The notes under the pieces were generated by a model that was not told where the DNA came from, searched no databases, and saw only the letters and a program-made list of their open reading frames with translations. Below are positions 8,731 to 18,211 of a DNA stretch of 64,000 nucleotides, one piece after another. A program made the translations under genes and the position numbers. Origin of the DNA: Rhizobium indicum (GTDB lineage: Bacteria > Pseudomonadota > Alphaproteobacteria > Rhizobiales > Rhizobiaceae); NCBI RefSeq assembly GCF_005862305.2, contig NZ_CP054025.1:62001-126000 (forward strand), written 5' to 3'. How positions within the stretch are numbered: the stretch's first letter is position 1; the number at the start of each line of letters is the position of its first letter.

Positions 8731-9741
8731 ATGTTGAGATTTGCCGTCGTCGGAATCGACCATGGGCATACGTTCGATCACGTGAAGGGATTGCTTGCTT
8801 CAGGCGGCGAGTTGGTCGGCTATTGCCCGCAGACCTCGGTGCCGGCACTGCGCGAGGCCTTTGAGAAGACCTATCCTGACGCGCCGCAGATCGATCGGGA
8901 AAAGCTGTTCGACGATCCGTCGATCGACGTCATCTGCATTTCCGCAATCCCCCGCGACCGCGCCGGACTTGCCATCCGCGCGATGAGATCGGGCAAGGAT
9001 GTGATGACCGACAAGCCGGGCGTGACGACCTTCGCCCAACTCGAGGAGGTCAAGCGCACCGTTGCCGAGACCGGCAAGATCTTCTCGATCTGCTTTTCCG
9101 AGCGCCACTGCGTGCGCTCCGCCGTCAAGGCCGGCAAGCTCGTCGCCGAAGGCGCGATCGGCAAGGTGATCCAGACGCTCGGCGTCGGTCCACACCGGCT
9201 GCAACTGCCGACCCGGCCGGACTGGTTCTTCGATCCCGAAGCCTTCGGCGGCATCATCGTCGATATCGCTTCGCACCAGGTCGACCAGTTCCTGTTCTAT
9301 ACCGGCTCGACCACAGGCGAGGTCATCGCCAGCTCGATCGGCAATTTCGGCATGCCCGACAAGCCCGCGTTCGAGGATTTCGGCGAGGTGCTTCTGCGCT
9401 CCGACAAGGCGGCGGGCTATGTCCGTGTCGACTGGTTCACGCCGGAGGCGCTGCCGACCTGGGGTGACGGGCGCCTCACCATCCTCGGCACCGAAGGCTA
9501 TATCGAACTGCGCAAATATATCGATATCGCCGGCCGGCCGGGCAAGGATCACCTCTTCCTGGTCAACGGCAAGGAAATGACCCATATCGATTGCAGCGGC
9601 GAAAAACTCGATTATTTCGACGCTTTCACCGCCGACGTCGGCAACCGCACACAGACGGCGATGACCCAGGATCACGTTTTTGAAGTCTGCCGTCTTTCGC
9701 TCGAAGCCCAGGCGAAAGCCGCGCGCATCGGCGCTCGCTGA
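8731..9741 (+). CDS. Gfo/Idh/MocA-family oxidoreductase
   Basis: A 336-residue NAD(P)-dependent dehydrogenase. The N-terminal Rossmann region begins MLRFAVVGIDHGHTFDHV; the expected glycine-rich loop is modified, with GIDHGH in place of the usual GxGxxA/G. The EKP-type motif appears as TDKPGV near residue 91, keeping the Lys-Pro that positions substrate and cofactor. The C-terminal alpha/beta domain follows. The ATG has CAGGAGGA upstream. It ends 10 nt before a second Gfo/Idh gene with a strong ribosome site, so they form an operon with the glyoxalase-fold gene. The substrate is probably a sugar or sugar derivative. Confidence 0.85.
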   Translation: MLRFAVVGIDHGHTFDHVKGLLASGGELVGYCPQTSVPALREAFEKTYPDAPQIDREKLFDDPSIDVICISAIPRDRAGLAIRAMRSGKDVMTDKPGVTTFAQLEEVKRTVAETGKIFSICFSERHCVRSAVKAGKLVAEGAIGKVIQTLGVGPHRLQLPTRPDWFFDPEAFGGIIVDIASHQVDQFLFYTGSTTGEVIASSIGNFGMPDKPAFEDFGEVLLRSDKAAGYVRVDWFTPEALPTWGDGRLTILGTEGYIELRKYIDIAGRPGKDHLFLVNGKEMTHIDCSGEKLDYFDAFTADVGNRTQTAMTQDHVFEVCRLSLEAQAKAARIGAR

Positions 9742-9751
9742 GGAGGAAATC

Positions 9752-10849
9752 ATGACCAGGAAATTGCGCGTCGGCGTCATCGGCGCAGGCATCGCTGCGC
9801 GGCATCTGGCCGGCTTCGGTTGGAACAAGGAGCTTTTCGAAGTTCCCGTGCTCTGCTCGCTCGATGAGGAGCGCGGCAGAGCGCTGTGCGAGGAGTTCGG
9901 CATTGCCGAATACACGCAGGATGCGGATTCGCTGTTTGCCCGCGACGATCTCGACATCATCGACATTTCGACGCCGCCGAGTTCGCATTTCGAACTGTGC
10001 CGCAAGGGCATCGAGTCTGGCAAGCACGTGATCTGCGAGAAGCCGCTCTTCGGCTCGATCGCCGAGGTCGACGAGATGGGGCGCATCCTTGCCCGCTTCC
10101 CCAGCAAGAAGCTGATGCCGATCTTCCAGTATCGCTATGGTTCCGGCCTGCAGAAGCTGAAGCTGCTGATCGAACGCGGCCTGGCCGGCAAGCCGTTCCT
10201 GACCACGATCGAAACCCATTGGTGGCGCGGGCCGGATTATTATGCCGTGCCGTGGCGCGGCAAATGGGCGAGCGAACTCGGCGGTGGCCTTCTCGGCCAC
10301 GCCATCCACGCCCATGACATGCTGAACTATGTGCACGGCCCTTGCGCCGAGGTGTTTTCCTATGGGGCGACGCTGGTCAATCCGATCGAGGTCGAGGATA
10401 CGGCAGCCCTTTCGGTGAAGATGCAGAATGGCTCGCTGGCGACGCTGTCGATGACGTTGGGTTCGCGCAAGGAGATCTCGCGGTTGCGCTTCTGCTTCAA
10501 CGACCTCGTCGCCGAAAGCATCATCGAACCCTATACGATGGGCCGTGATCCGTGGACGTTCACCGCCGGGACAGAGGAACATCAGGCGCGGATCGACGAA
10601 GTGCTCGCCGCCTATGTGCCTGGCGAGGATGGCTACACCCGTCAGTTCGAGCTCTTCCATAAGGCGATCGTCGAAGACACCGACCCACCGGTGACGCTGC
10701 AGGATGCCCGCAATTCGCTGGAACTGGTAACGGCCGCTTATTTCTCGCAGCGAACCGGACAACCGACGCCGATGCCGATCGCCGCCGATCATCCGCTCTA
10801 TCGCTCCTGGCTTCCGGCAGGGGAATGGCGGGCTGCGGCCACCGTCTGA
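9752..10849 (+). CDS. Gfo/Idh/MocA-family oxidoreductase
   Basis: A 365-residue NAD(P)-dependent dehydrogenase, second of the pair. Here the classical nucleotide loop GVIGAGIAARHLAG is intact at the N-terminus and the EKP motif (CEKPLFG, about residue 96) is canonical. The start is the ATG at 9752 after AGGAGGAAATC. Downstream, a 18-nt gap leads to a glyoxalase-fold gene. Two non-identical Gfo/Idh enzymes in one operon commonly act in sequential oxidation and reduction of sugars or inositols; which substrate is used here is not evident. Confidence 0.87.
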   Translation: MTRKLRVGVIGAGIAARHLAGFGWNKELFEVPVLCSLDEERGRALCEEFGIAEYTQDADSLFARDDLDIIDISTPPSSHFELCRKGIESGKHVICEKPLFGSIAEVDEMGRILARFPSKKLMPIFQYRYGSGLQKLKLLIERGLAGKPFLTTIETHWWRGPDYYAVPWRGKWASELGGGLLGHAIHAHDMLNYVHGPCAEVFSYGATLVNPIEVEDTAALSVKMQNGSLATLSMTLGSRKEISRLRFCFNDLVAESIIEPYTMGRDPWTFTAGTEEHQARIDEVLAAYVPGEDGYTRQFELFHKAIVEDTDPPVTLQDARNSLELVTAAYFSQRTGQPTPMPIAADHPLYRSWLPAGEWRAAATV

Positions 10850-10867
10850 ATCGGGAAGGGCTCTCCG

Positions 10868-11278
10868 ATGCTGAAATCCTTCGAGCATGTCGGCATGACG
10901 GTCAGCGACATGGACCGCACCGTCGATTTCTACTGTGGCCTGCTCGGCCTCAGCCTCGTGCTGCGCAAGACGATGGCGAATGGCATGCAAGTCGCGTTCC
11001 TCGATGCAGGCGGCGGCATGCTGGAGGTCTTTGCGCCGCCCGGCGGCGCGTCGAGAGCAGTCGACGTGCCTGACGATACGGCCGGCGTCCGCCACCTCAC
11101 CTTTCATTTCGACAATGTCGACGAGACCTTCGTCCGCCTCGAACTGGCGGGCGTCGAGATCAAGGAGCGGCCGCGCTTTGCCGTCCACTCCGAGATGCTG
11201 AACAAGATCGCCTTCGTTCGCGATCCCGACGGCATTATCGTCGAACTTGCCGAACGCTCTCAGAACCGCCAGGGCTGA
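10868..11278 (+). CDS. VOC/glyoxalase-fold family protein
   Basis: A 136-residue protein of the vicinal-oxygen-chelate superfamily, with the paired beta-alpha-beta-beta-beta modules typical of glyoxalase I, dioxygenases and epimerases. It opens FEHVGMTVSDMDRTVDFYCG, where the His is a usual metal ligand. The second module starts GVRHLTFHFDNVDETFVRL and the C-terminus VRDPDGIIVELAE gives the usual terminal Glu ligand. It is the third gene after two dehydrogenases, so it may epimerise or isomerise a sugar intermediate. Its last ~44 nt overlap a small reading frame on the opposite strand. Confidence 0.82.
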   Translation: MLKSFEHVGMTVSDMDRTVDFYCGLLGLSLVLRKTMANGMQVAFLDAGGGMLEVFAPPGGASRAVDVPDDTAGVRHLTFHFDNVDETFVRLELAGVEIKERPRFAVHSEMLNKIAFVRDPDGIIVELAERSQNRQG

Positions 11279-11363
11279 CACAGGTGTTGCCGATCGCTTC
11301 GCTGCGGGCGGCCAGACCGTCCCGCAGCAGATCGATCAGGCGCCAGACGAGTTTTGCCGCCAT
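11235..11363 (-). CDS. Candidate small protein (42 aa) at the end of the guanidine operon
   Basis: A short frame beginning MAAKLVWRLIDLLRDGLAAR, preceded by a very good ribosome site (GAGGAGGCCTAAC then ATG) 13 nt after the allophanate hydrolase stop on the same strand. It overlaps the 3' end of the convergent VOC gene by 44 nt. A 7-bp hairpin (CTGCGGG / CCCGCAG) lies inside it. I do not recognise a family. It could be a real small operon gene or a decayed remnant whose start site survives. Support is only the ribosome site, position and frame. Confidence 0.35.
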   Translation of the reverse strand: MAAKLVWRLIDLLRDGLAARSEAIGNTCVSPGGSESVRQVRR

Positions 11364-11376
11364 GTTAGGCCTCCTC

Positions 11377-13182
11377 TCAGCTCGCCAGCTTGGCGCTGAT
11401 ATAGTTGCGCCAGCCGCCAAGTGCGGTGATTTCCTCGGCACCTTTCACCGCATGCGCCTCGCAGACGAAGCCAGAGACGCTGGGACCGTCTTCGAGCGTC
11501 AGCTTACCGATGCCGAGGGGTGCCGGAATCTTCTGGACGAACCTGCCGAAAGCATCGGCCGGCAGTGCCCAGACCTCGACCTCCAGTCCCTGACCCTTGT
11601 GGCCGGGCTCGCGCAGCAGCCCGGGTTTCGGCGGCGTGGTATTGGGTAAGACGAAGAGGCGATAATCGCCGGCCGTGCGGCAGGTCTTGACCAGACGCCC
11701 GCCTGCGCCTGCCAGTTCGTGATTGAGCGGCATGCCGGTCAGATGCGCACCGACGACCGCAATTTCGATAAAACCGTCATCGCCGGGCACAACACGGCTT
11801 GCTTCGGGGATCGCAGCCTGCCGGTCGATGCCCATGCCGGAGCTTGCTGCGCGGTGCAGCGCGTCGGCAAGCGGCGCCAGCGCATCGTCGGTGAAGGCAG
11901 GTGCGATGACGGTAACGCCGCCCGGTAAGCCACCTTTTCCGAAGCCGGCCGGAACGGCGATCGCTGCGCAATCGAGCAGGTTGACGAAATTGGTGTAGCG
12001 GCCGAGGCGACCGTTCAGCACGACGGGATTGGCCAGCATATCCGCAACGGTGTAAGTGGTCGGTGCGGTCGGCAGCAGAAGCACGTCGGCCTTTTCCCAT
12101 TCGGCCTCGGTCTTGCGACGCAATTCTTCCAGCCGGTATCGGCCGTTGAAAGCCTCGACCGCGGTCTTACCCTTGGCGCCCTCGATAATCCCTCTGACCG
12201 TCGGGTCGAAATCGGCCGCGTTGGTGGCAAGGAAGGTCTCGACCGCCGCCAGGCGTTCGGCGACCCACGGCCCGTCATAGAGAAGCGCGGCCGCCTCGCG
12301 GAATGGCGCGTAATCGAAAGGCACGATGGTCGCACCGAGCGCTTTGGCCCGTTCGATCGCCTGGTCGTAGAGCGCCTCCACCTCCTTGTCGCCGAAGAAC
12401 TCCCGCTCGGCGTCGGTCAGGACGCCGATACGCAACCCCGATACCGGCAGGTTGGCCGGTTTGGCGCGACGGGAGAAAGGATCGGCAGCGTCGAAACCCT
12501 CGGCGACCTTGCGGATCGCGACGCCGTCGCCGACGGTCGCGGCAAAGATCGTGATGCAGTCGACGCTCTTGCAGGCCGGTATAGCGCCAGTATTCGGCAG
12601 AAGACCCGGCGTCGGCTTGATGCCGACCAGATTGTTGAAGGCGGCGGGCACGCGGCCGGAACCCGCCGTATCCGTGCCGAGCGCGAAGGCGGCAAGGCCG
12701 GAGGCGACCGCGACTGATGATCCGGAGCTCGAACCGCCTGAGATATAGGCTGCATCGAAGACCGAACGCGGCGCGCCATAGGGCGAGCGCGTGCCGTTGA
12801 GGCCGGTCGCGAATTGGTCGAGATTGGTCTTGCCGATGATGATGGCGCCAGCCGCCTTCAACCGGGCAACGACGGTGGAGTCGGCTTCCGGCCGATACGC
12901 ATAGGCCGGGCAGGCAGCGGTCGTCGGCAGGCCGGCGGCATCGATATTGTCTTTGACGGCGAAGGGAACGCCCCAGAGCGGCAGGCTGTTTGCTTCAGGC
13001 GCGCGTGCCATCAAAGCTTTCGCGGCGGCGCGCAGCTCTTCATCCGGCACCGGCGTGATGAAGATTGCCGGATCTTTCGAGGCGGCGCGGCGGGCGATCA
13101 CCTCTTCGATGGCGTCGAGCGGCGTCAGGCCGGATTGATAGGCGGCGCGAAGGCTTGAGAGATCGAGGATGGTCGGCAGCAT
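11377..13182 (-). CDS. atzF: Allophanate hydrolase
   Basis: A 601-residue amidase-signature hydrolase that converts allophanate to ammonia and CO2, the last step of carboxylative urea or guanidine degradation. The Ser-cisSer-Lys triad is visible: Lys in FAVKDNIDAAG, cis-Ser in GGSSSGSSVA and the nucleophilic Ser in GTDTAGSGRVPAAF. The ~150-residue C-terminal domain typical of full-length AtzF is present. The start is MLPTILDLSS, 1 nt after the carboxylase stop; a longer frame overlaps the biotin domain gene and is rejected. In this operon the allophanate would come from carboxyguanidine deimination, given the upstream guanidine riboswitch. Confidence 0.93.
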   Translation of the reverse strand: MLPTILDLSSLRAAYQSGLTPLDAIEEVIARRAASKDPAIFITPVPDEELRAAAKALMARAPEANSLPLWGVPFAVKDNIDAAGLPTTAACPAYAYRPEADSTVVARLKAAGAIIIGKTNLDQFATGLNGTRSPYGAPRSVFDAAYISGGSSSGSSVAVASGLAAFALGTDTAGSGRVPAAFNNLVGIKPTPGLLPNTGAIPACKSVDCITIFAATVGDGVAIRKVAEGFDAADPFSRRAKPANLPVSGLRIGVLTDAEREFFGDKEVEALYDQAIERAKALGATIVPFDYAPFREAAALLYDGPWVAERLAAVETFLATNAADFDPTVRGIIEGAKGKTAVEAFNGRYRLEELRRKTEAEWEKADVLLLPTAPTTYTVADMLANPVVLNGRLGRYTNFVNLLDCAAIAVPAGFGKGGLPGGVTVIAPAFTDDALAPLADALHRAASSGMGIDRQAAIPEASRVVPGDDGFIEIAVVGAHLTGMPLNHELAGAGGRLVKTCRTAGDYRLFVLPNTTPPKPGLLREPGHKGQGLEVEVWALPADAFGRFVQKIPAPLGIGKLTLEDGPSVSGFVCEAHAVKGAEEITALGGWRNYISAKLAS

Positions 13183-13183
13183 G

Positions 13184-16100
13184 TCAGCATTCCTCCAGAA
13201 CGACGATGATATCGCCGGCTTTGACGTTTCTTCCCGGCCCGGCACGCAGGTCGCGGACGCGGCCTGCCGCATGGGCGGTGACGTTGATTTCCATCTTCAT
13301 CGATTCGATGATGGCGAGTGTATCGCCGGCCGCAACCGAGGCACCCGGCTCGACCAGCAATTTCCAGATATTGCCGGGCACGGCGCTGGCAACACCGAAG
13401 CAGCCGTCGGGAATATCCCCATCCGGACTTTCGCCCGTGCCTTCATCGGTGACGAAGCTGTCGAGCCCGGCTTCCTTCCAGCGCTGGCGCTCAGTATCGA
13501 AGGCGGCCTGCTGCGTTGCCTTGAAGCGACCGATCGACGCTGCGTTCGCCTGCAATTCTCTCTCATAGGCAGCATAGGAGAATTCCGTCTCCTCGATCCG
13601 GATCGGATAGCCGCCGTGCGGGAAGGCGGCGCGCGCCTCCGTCAACTCCTGATTACTAACAGGGAAGAAACGGATCTGGTCAAAGAAGTTCAGCAGCCAG
13701 GGCTTGCCCCTGGCGAAGGCCGGTGTCTCCCGCCATGTGTTCCAGACCTGGATGGTGCGGCCGAAGAGCTGGTAGCCGCCCGGTCCTTCCATGCCGTAGA
13801 TGCACATATAGGCGCCGCCGATGCCGACGGCGTTCTCAGGCGTCCAGGTGCGGGCGGGATTATACTTCGTCGTCACGAGGCGATGGCGTGGATCAACAGG
13901 GGTCGCAACCGGCGCGCCAAGATAGACATCGCCGAGACCGAGCACCAGATAGCTGGCATCGAAGACGATATCGCGAACGGCCTGTTCGTCGGGAAGGCCG
14001 TTGATGCGGCGGATGAACTCGATATTCGACGGGCACCAGGGCGCATTCGGGCGTACCAGCTCCTGATATTTGCGCATCGCAAGCTCCGCATCCGGATCAT
14101 TCCAGGAAAGCGGCAGATGCACGATGCGGCTCGGCACCGTGACCTCCTGGGCTGCCGGAAGCGTCGCCTCGATCTCGGAAAGCAGTCCCAGCAGGCGCCG
14201 GCGCGTCAGCTGCGTGCCGTCATAATGGATCTGCAGCGAGCGGATACCGGGGGTGAGGTCGACGACGCCGGGCAGGCGGGCCTCGACAACGGCCTGCATC
14301 AGCAGATGCACCCGCAGCCGCAGCGCGATATCCAGTGTCATCGGCCCATATTCGACGAGCAGATTATCATCGCCCTGGCGGCGATAGACGACGGAAACCG
14401 GGCCGTCGTCGCTAATGCCGACGATCGGCGAGCCCGTCTCTTCCACGACCCGCCGCACCGCGGGGCCAGCGACGGGGTCCTCCGGCCGCACTACTGCATG
14501 AAAACGGATACGGTCGCCGGGCTTAAACTGGCCCATCTTCCACTGTTCGTCGCGGGCGATCACTGCAGGGCAAACGAAGCCGCCAAGGCTCGGACCGTCG
14601 GGGCCGAGAATGATCGGCATATCGCCGGTGAAATCGATCGCCCCGATCGCATAGGCATTATCGTGCAGGTTGGAGGGGTGCAGCCCCGCCTCACCGCCGT
14701 CGCTACGTGCCCAAACCGGGGCGGGACCGATGAGGCGAACGCCGGTGCGGGCGCTGTTGAAATGCACCTCGTAAGCCGTCGAAAACAGCGTCTCGATATC
14801 CCCATCCTGAAAGAAATCGGGAGCCCCGTGCGGGCCATAGACGACGCCGACATCCCATTCGCGCGTCAAGACGGCTGCCTCCGTCGCTGGTCTCACCGGT
14901 TCGGCCGGTACTTGGCGGGCAAAGTGCAGCACATGCCCTGTCTTCAGGGTGCCGGTGGCGTTGCCGCCGAACTGACCAAGACCGAAAGTCGCCCGCGAGC
15001 CGAGCACAACGGGAGCGGCAAAACCACCGGCGACGGCGAGATAGGCGCGTTGTCCCGGTCCTTCGATCGTACCGATCGACAGAACCTGACCGGCACGGAT
15101 CAATACCGGGGTGTCATGCGGCAATTTTACGCCGTCGCATGTCATCGCCATCCGGGCGCCGGCAAGCGCGATCGTCTGGTCGGCATAAAACCGCAATGTC
15201 GGGCCGGAAACCGTCAATTCGAGCGCAGCCGTCACGTCGGCATTGCCGACCAACCGGTTGGCATGGCGGAAGGAGCGCTCGTCCATCGGCCCGCTCGGCG
15301 GCACGCCGACATGCCAGAGGCCGAGCCGGCCCGGCAGTTCCTGAATGCTTGACTGCGCGCCAGGCGCGAGAACCTCGACGACATCCGGAATGAAGGCGAA
15401 GTCGCGCAGCGCCGTCGTTGCCACCTTGGCGCCGGCAAGCAATTCGGAAGCGGCGATCGTTCTCAAATAATCGAGATTGGTCTCGATGCCTGATATCGAC
15501 GTTTCGGCGAGTGCTGCCTTCAGCATCTCGATCGCCGCCGGCCGGTCTTCCGCCGCCACGATCAGCTTGGCAAGCATCGGATCGTAGAAGGGCGTCACCT
15601 CGGTTCCCGTCTCGATCCAGCCGTCGACGCGGGCGCTTTCCGGAAAAATGACTTCGGTCAAAAGGCCGGCACTCGGGCGAAAATCGGCATGCGGCATCTC
15701 GGCATAGATCCGCATCTCGATCGCCGCACCCTTCGGCGTCAGGGCCTTAGCACCCGAGAGCACGTCCTCGCCGGCCGCCTGCCGGATCATCCATTCGACG
15801 AGGTCGATGCCGAAGACGGCTTCCGTGACGGGGTGCTCGACCTGAAGGCGGGTATTGACCTCGAGGAAATAGAATTCCTCGCGCTGGGGGTCATAGATGA
15901 ATTCGACAGTGCCGGCCGATTCATAGGAGACCGAGCTTCCCAAATCGACCGCCGCCTTGTGCAGGCGCGCCCTTGTCTCCGCGGAAAGGCCAGGCGCAGG
16001 CGTCTCCTCGACGACCTTCTGGTTCCGCCGCTGCAGCGAGCAGTCACGTTCGCCGAGCGCAATCACTCCGCCCTTGCCGTCGCCGAAGATCTGCACCTCG

Positions 16101-16723
16101 ACATGGCGCGCTTCAGCAACGAAACGCTCGATGTAAACGCGCGCATCCCCGAAGCTGGCGCGCGCGGTCCGCTGCACGCTTTCGAAGGAAGCCTTGAGGC
16201 CGGCCGCATCGGCGCAGAGCTGCATGCCGATGCCGCCGCCGCCGGCTGTGCTTTTCAACATGACGGGATAACCGACGGTCTCGGCAGCCGAAAGCGCCTC
16301 GTCAACACTCTGCAAGAGATCGGTTCCGGGCAGCAGCGGCACGCCGCTCGCTTTCGCCAATTCGCGCGCCGTATGCTTCAGGCCGAAGGCCGATAGATGC
16401 TCCGGCCGCGGGCCGATGAAGGCGATGCCTTCAGCGGCGAGCCGCTCGGCAAAACCGATATTCTCCGAGAGGAAGCCGTAGCCTGGATGCACGGCCTCAG
16501 CGCCCGTCGCCTTGCAGGCAGCAATGACGGCATCGACGTCAAGATAACTTTCGGAAGCAGGCGCCGGGCCGAGGCGGACGGCCTCATCAGCGGTCAGCGC
16601 CGGCTTCGAGAAGCGATCGGCATCGGAATAGACGGCGACCGAGGCAATGCCCATCCTCTTCAATGTGCGGATGACGCGGACGGCGATCTCGCCGCGATTG
16701 GCGATAAGAACCTTGGTGAACAT
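13184..16723 (-). CDS. Urea carboxylase-family enzyme, probably guanidine carboxylase
   Basis: An 1179-residue biotin-dependent carboxylase in one polypeptide. It has an N-terminal biotin carboxylase (MFTKVLIANRGEIAVRVIRT; ATP loop with STAGGGGIGMQ), a central KipA/KipI-like carboxyltransferase pair (about residues 470-1090), and a C-terminal biotinyl domain with the acceptor Lys in IIESMKMEINV. It would use ATP, bicarbonate and an N-substrate. Such enzymes encoded with two DUF1989 proteins and under a guanidine-I riboswitch have been shown to prefer guanidine over urea, giving carboxyguanidine. Both conditions hold here, so guanidine is the inferred substrate. The specificity residue in the carboxyltransferase domain was not checked. 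Confidence 0.9.
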   Translation of the reverse strand: MFTKVLIANRGEIAVRVIRTLKRMGIASVAVYSDADRFSKPALTADEAVRLGPAPASESYLDVDAVIAACKATGAEAVHPGYGFLSENIGFAERLAAEGIAFIGPRPEHLSAFGLKHTARELAKASGVPLLPGTDLLQSVDEALSAAETVGYPVMLKSTAGGGGIGMQLCADAAGLKASFESVQRTARASFGDARVYIERFVAEARHVEVQIFGDGKGGVIALGERDCSLQRRNQKVVEETPAPGLSAETRARLHKAAVDLGSSVSYESAGTVEFIYDPQREEFYFLEVNTRLQVEHPVTEAVFGIDLVEWMIRQAAGEDVLSGAKALTPKGAAIEMRIYAEMPHADFRPSAGLLTEVIFPESARVDGWIETGTEVTPFYDPMLAKLIVAAEDRPAAIEMLKAALAETSISGIETNLDYLRTIAASELLAGAKVATTALRDFAFIPDVVEVLAPGAQSSIQELPGRLGLWHVGVPPSGPMDERSFRHANRLVGNADVTAALELTVSGPTLRFYADQTIALAGARMAMTCDGVKLPHDTPVLIRAGQVLSIGTIEGPGQRAYLAVAGGFAAPVVLGSRATFGLGQFGGNATGTLKTGHVLHFARQVPAEPVRPATEAAVLTREWDVGVVYGPHGAPDFFQDGDIETLFSTAYEVHFNSARTGVRLIGPAPVWARSDGGEAGLHPSNLHDNAYAIGAIDFTGDMPIILGPDGPSLGGFVCPAVIARDEQWKMGQFKPGDRIRFHAVVRPEDPVAGPAVRRVVEETGSPIVGISDDGPVSVVYRRQGDDNLLVEYGPMTLDIALRLRVHLLMQAVVEARLPGVVDLTPGIRSLQIHYDGTQLTRRRLLGLLSEIEATLPAAQEVTVPSRIVHLPLSWNDPDAELAMRKYQELVRPNAPWCPSNIEFIRRINGLPDEQAVRDIVFDASYLVLGLGDVYLGAPVATPVDPRHRLVTTKYNPARTWTPENAVGIGGAYMCIYGMEGPGGYQLFGRTIQVWNTWRETPAFARGKPWLLNFFDQIRFFPVSNQELTEARAAFPHGGYPIRIEETEFSYAAYERELQANAASIGRFKATQQAAFDTERQRWKEAGLDSFVTDEGTGESPDGDIPDGCFGVASAVPGNIWKLLVEPGASVAAGDTLAIIESMKMEINVTAHAAGRVRDLRAGPGRNVKAGDIIVVLEEC

Positions 16724-16726
16724 CGA

Positions 16727-17383
16727 TCAGTCCTCACCGTCCCAGATCAGCACCCGGATCGGCGTCGGATCGAAGCCGTTGCAGGGATTGTTGATCTGCG
16801 GGCAGTTGGAGACGACGCAGAGCACGTCCATCTCCGCCACCAGCTCGACATAGTCGCCGGGCGCGGAAATGCCGTCGACAATGGTCATCTCGCCGTTCGG
16901 CTTGATCGGCACGTTCATGAAGAAATTGATGTTTGGCACGATATCGCGCTTGCTCATGCCGTGTTTGGTCACCTCGATCACGAAATTGTCGCGGCAGGCA
17001 TGCAGGTATTTGGTGCCGTGGCCAAAGCGCACCGTGTTGCTCTCGCAGGAGCAAGCGCCGGCTGATGTATCGTGGCGGCCGCAGCTGTCGGCCGTCATGA
17101 CCAGCATGACGTTGCCTTCGTTCGAGATGATCTTCGTGCCGGTGCCGATATAGGCGCCACCTTGCGCCCGCATCGTATCCTGGTTGGAATACCGCTCGGC
17201 AAAGTCATCGGCGCGATAAAACAGCGTGTCGATCGCCTGTTGGCCGTAGCTGTCCTCGATGCGGATGGTCTGACCCTTGCGCACGATGCCGGACCACGGC
17301 GCTTCGGCCGGGATGAAATGTTCCTGCACGGCATTTTCCAGGCTGCGCGAAGCTGAAGTCTTGATGAAATCGGTCATCGTCAT
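16727..17383 (-). CDS. DUF1989 protein (UAAP2), probable carboxyguanidine deiminase subunit
   Basis: A 218-residue protein of the urea carboxylase-associated (DUF1989) family. A Cys/His cluster in SCGRHDTSAGACSCESN followed by LHACRDNFVIEV looks like a metal site. Members of this pair have been shown to form a heteromeric carboxyguanidine deiminase that turns carboxyguanidine into allophanate and ammonia. The gene lies 3 nt before the carboxylase and 6 nt after its partner, in the order expected for that pathway. It begins MTMTDFIKTSASRSLENAVQ. Which subunit is CgdA or CgdB I cannot assign safely, so no symbol is given. Confidence 0.85.
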   Translation of the reverse strand: MTMTDFIKTSASRSLENAVQEHFIPAEAPWSGIVRKGQTIRIEDSYGQQAIDTLFYRADDFAERYSNQDTMRAQGGAYIGTGTKIISNEGNVMLVMTADSCGRHDTSAGACSCESNTVRFGHGTKYLHACRDNFVIEVTKHGMSKRDIVPNINFFMNVPIKPNGEMTIVDGISAPGDYVELVAEMDVLCVVSNCPQINNPCNGFDPTPIRVLIWDGED

Positions 17384-17389
17384 CCTCCC

Positions 17390-18211
17390 TCAGGCCAGCA
17401 TCGAGGCGTTGTTCTCGAAGCCGCGAAGGGCTTCGGCGGTCGCCGTGCGCGAGAGGTCGTCGATTGCGGGGGCGGGGGCGCGAAAGCGCGTGACGATCAC
17501 CGGCTTCGGAGCATAGACCGGGTCGGGATCGAGCGGATGCGGACAATTGGAAAAGCCGACGATCATGTCCATTTCGGCGCGCAGTTCGGCATAGTCGCCG
17601 CTGTTGGAGAGTTTGCCGCGCCAGTGGAAGCCACCGTCATCGTCGACGCGGACGGGAGCGAAGAGATTGAGAATTGCGGGAATATCGCGCCTGGTGAGAC
17701 CAAGCTTGCCGGCGACGAGCACGAGATTGTCGCGGGTGTTGCGGCTCTTGACGCCAGGATATTTTGCAGCGTTCGAAGCTGCGGTCGAGCCGCCCATCAG
17801 GCAGTCGTGAGCGCCGGAGCTATCCTCGATCAGCGAAAACATCACTCGGCCCATGTCCGAGAAGATAACGCGGCCCTTGCCGAGGGCGGTTGTCCACTGC
17901 ACCTTGACCGTATCGACGAGATTGAGCCGTTCACTCGTGTCAGCGGCGTTCCAGGCGACGAGCGCCACGGTCGATCCGCCTTCACCCTGATCAATGCGGA
18001 GAGCCTCGCCGCGCTTCAGCGCGGTCGACCAGTACCAGCCGCCGGGGATGGTTTCCTGATGGATGATCGCAGCCGCATCGATTGCGGGGGCGGGAAGGGG
18101 GCTCGGCGCCGGCAGGGCCTTTGGGGCAAATTCCAGCCCCTTCTTCTGGTGTTCCTCGTAGCGCTGCCGGTTGGCGGCAATTTCTTCGGGCGAACGTCTG
18201 ACATGCATCAT
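17390..18211 (-). CDS. DUF1989 protein (UAAP1), probable carboxyguanidine deiminase subunit
   Basis: A 273-residue paralogue of the downstream DUF1989 gene, with a longer N-terminus (MMHVRRSPEEIAANRQRYEE). The equivalent central region reads SSGAHDCLMGGSTAASNAAK, so the Cys/His cluster of the partner is mostly lost. This fits a heteromer in which only one subunit carries the metal site (inference). It overlaps the ABC ATPase gene upstream by 4 nt (ATGA), so it is translationally coupled to the transporter. Confidence 0.85.
   Translation of the reverse strand: MMHVRRSPEEIAANRQRYEEHQKKGLEFAPKALPAPSPLPAPAIDAAAIIHQETIPGGWYWSTALKRGEALRIDQGEGGSTVALVAWNAADTSERLNLVDTVKVQWTTALGKGRVIFSDMGRVMFSLIEDSSGAHDCLMGGSTAASNAAKYPGVKSRNTRDNLVLVAGKLGLTRRDIPAILNLFAPVRVDDDGGFHWRGKLSNSGDYAELRAEMDMIVGFSNCPHPLDPDPVYAPKPVIVTRFRAPAPAIDDLSRTATAEALRGFENNASMLA

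Noticed and set aside
13169..15352. A 727-codon open frame opposite the carboxylase gene
   Set aside because: It lies wholly opposite conserved carboxyltransferase and biotin domains; composition artefact.
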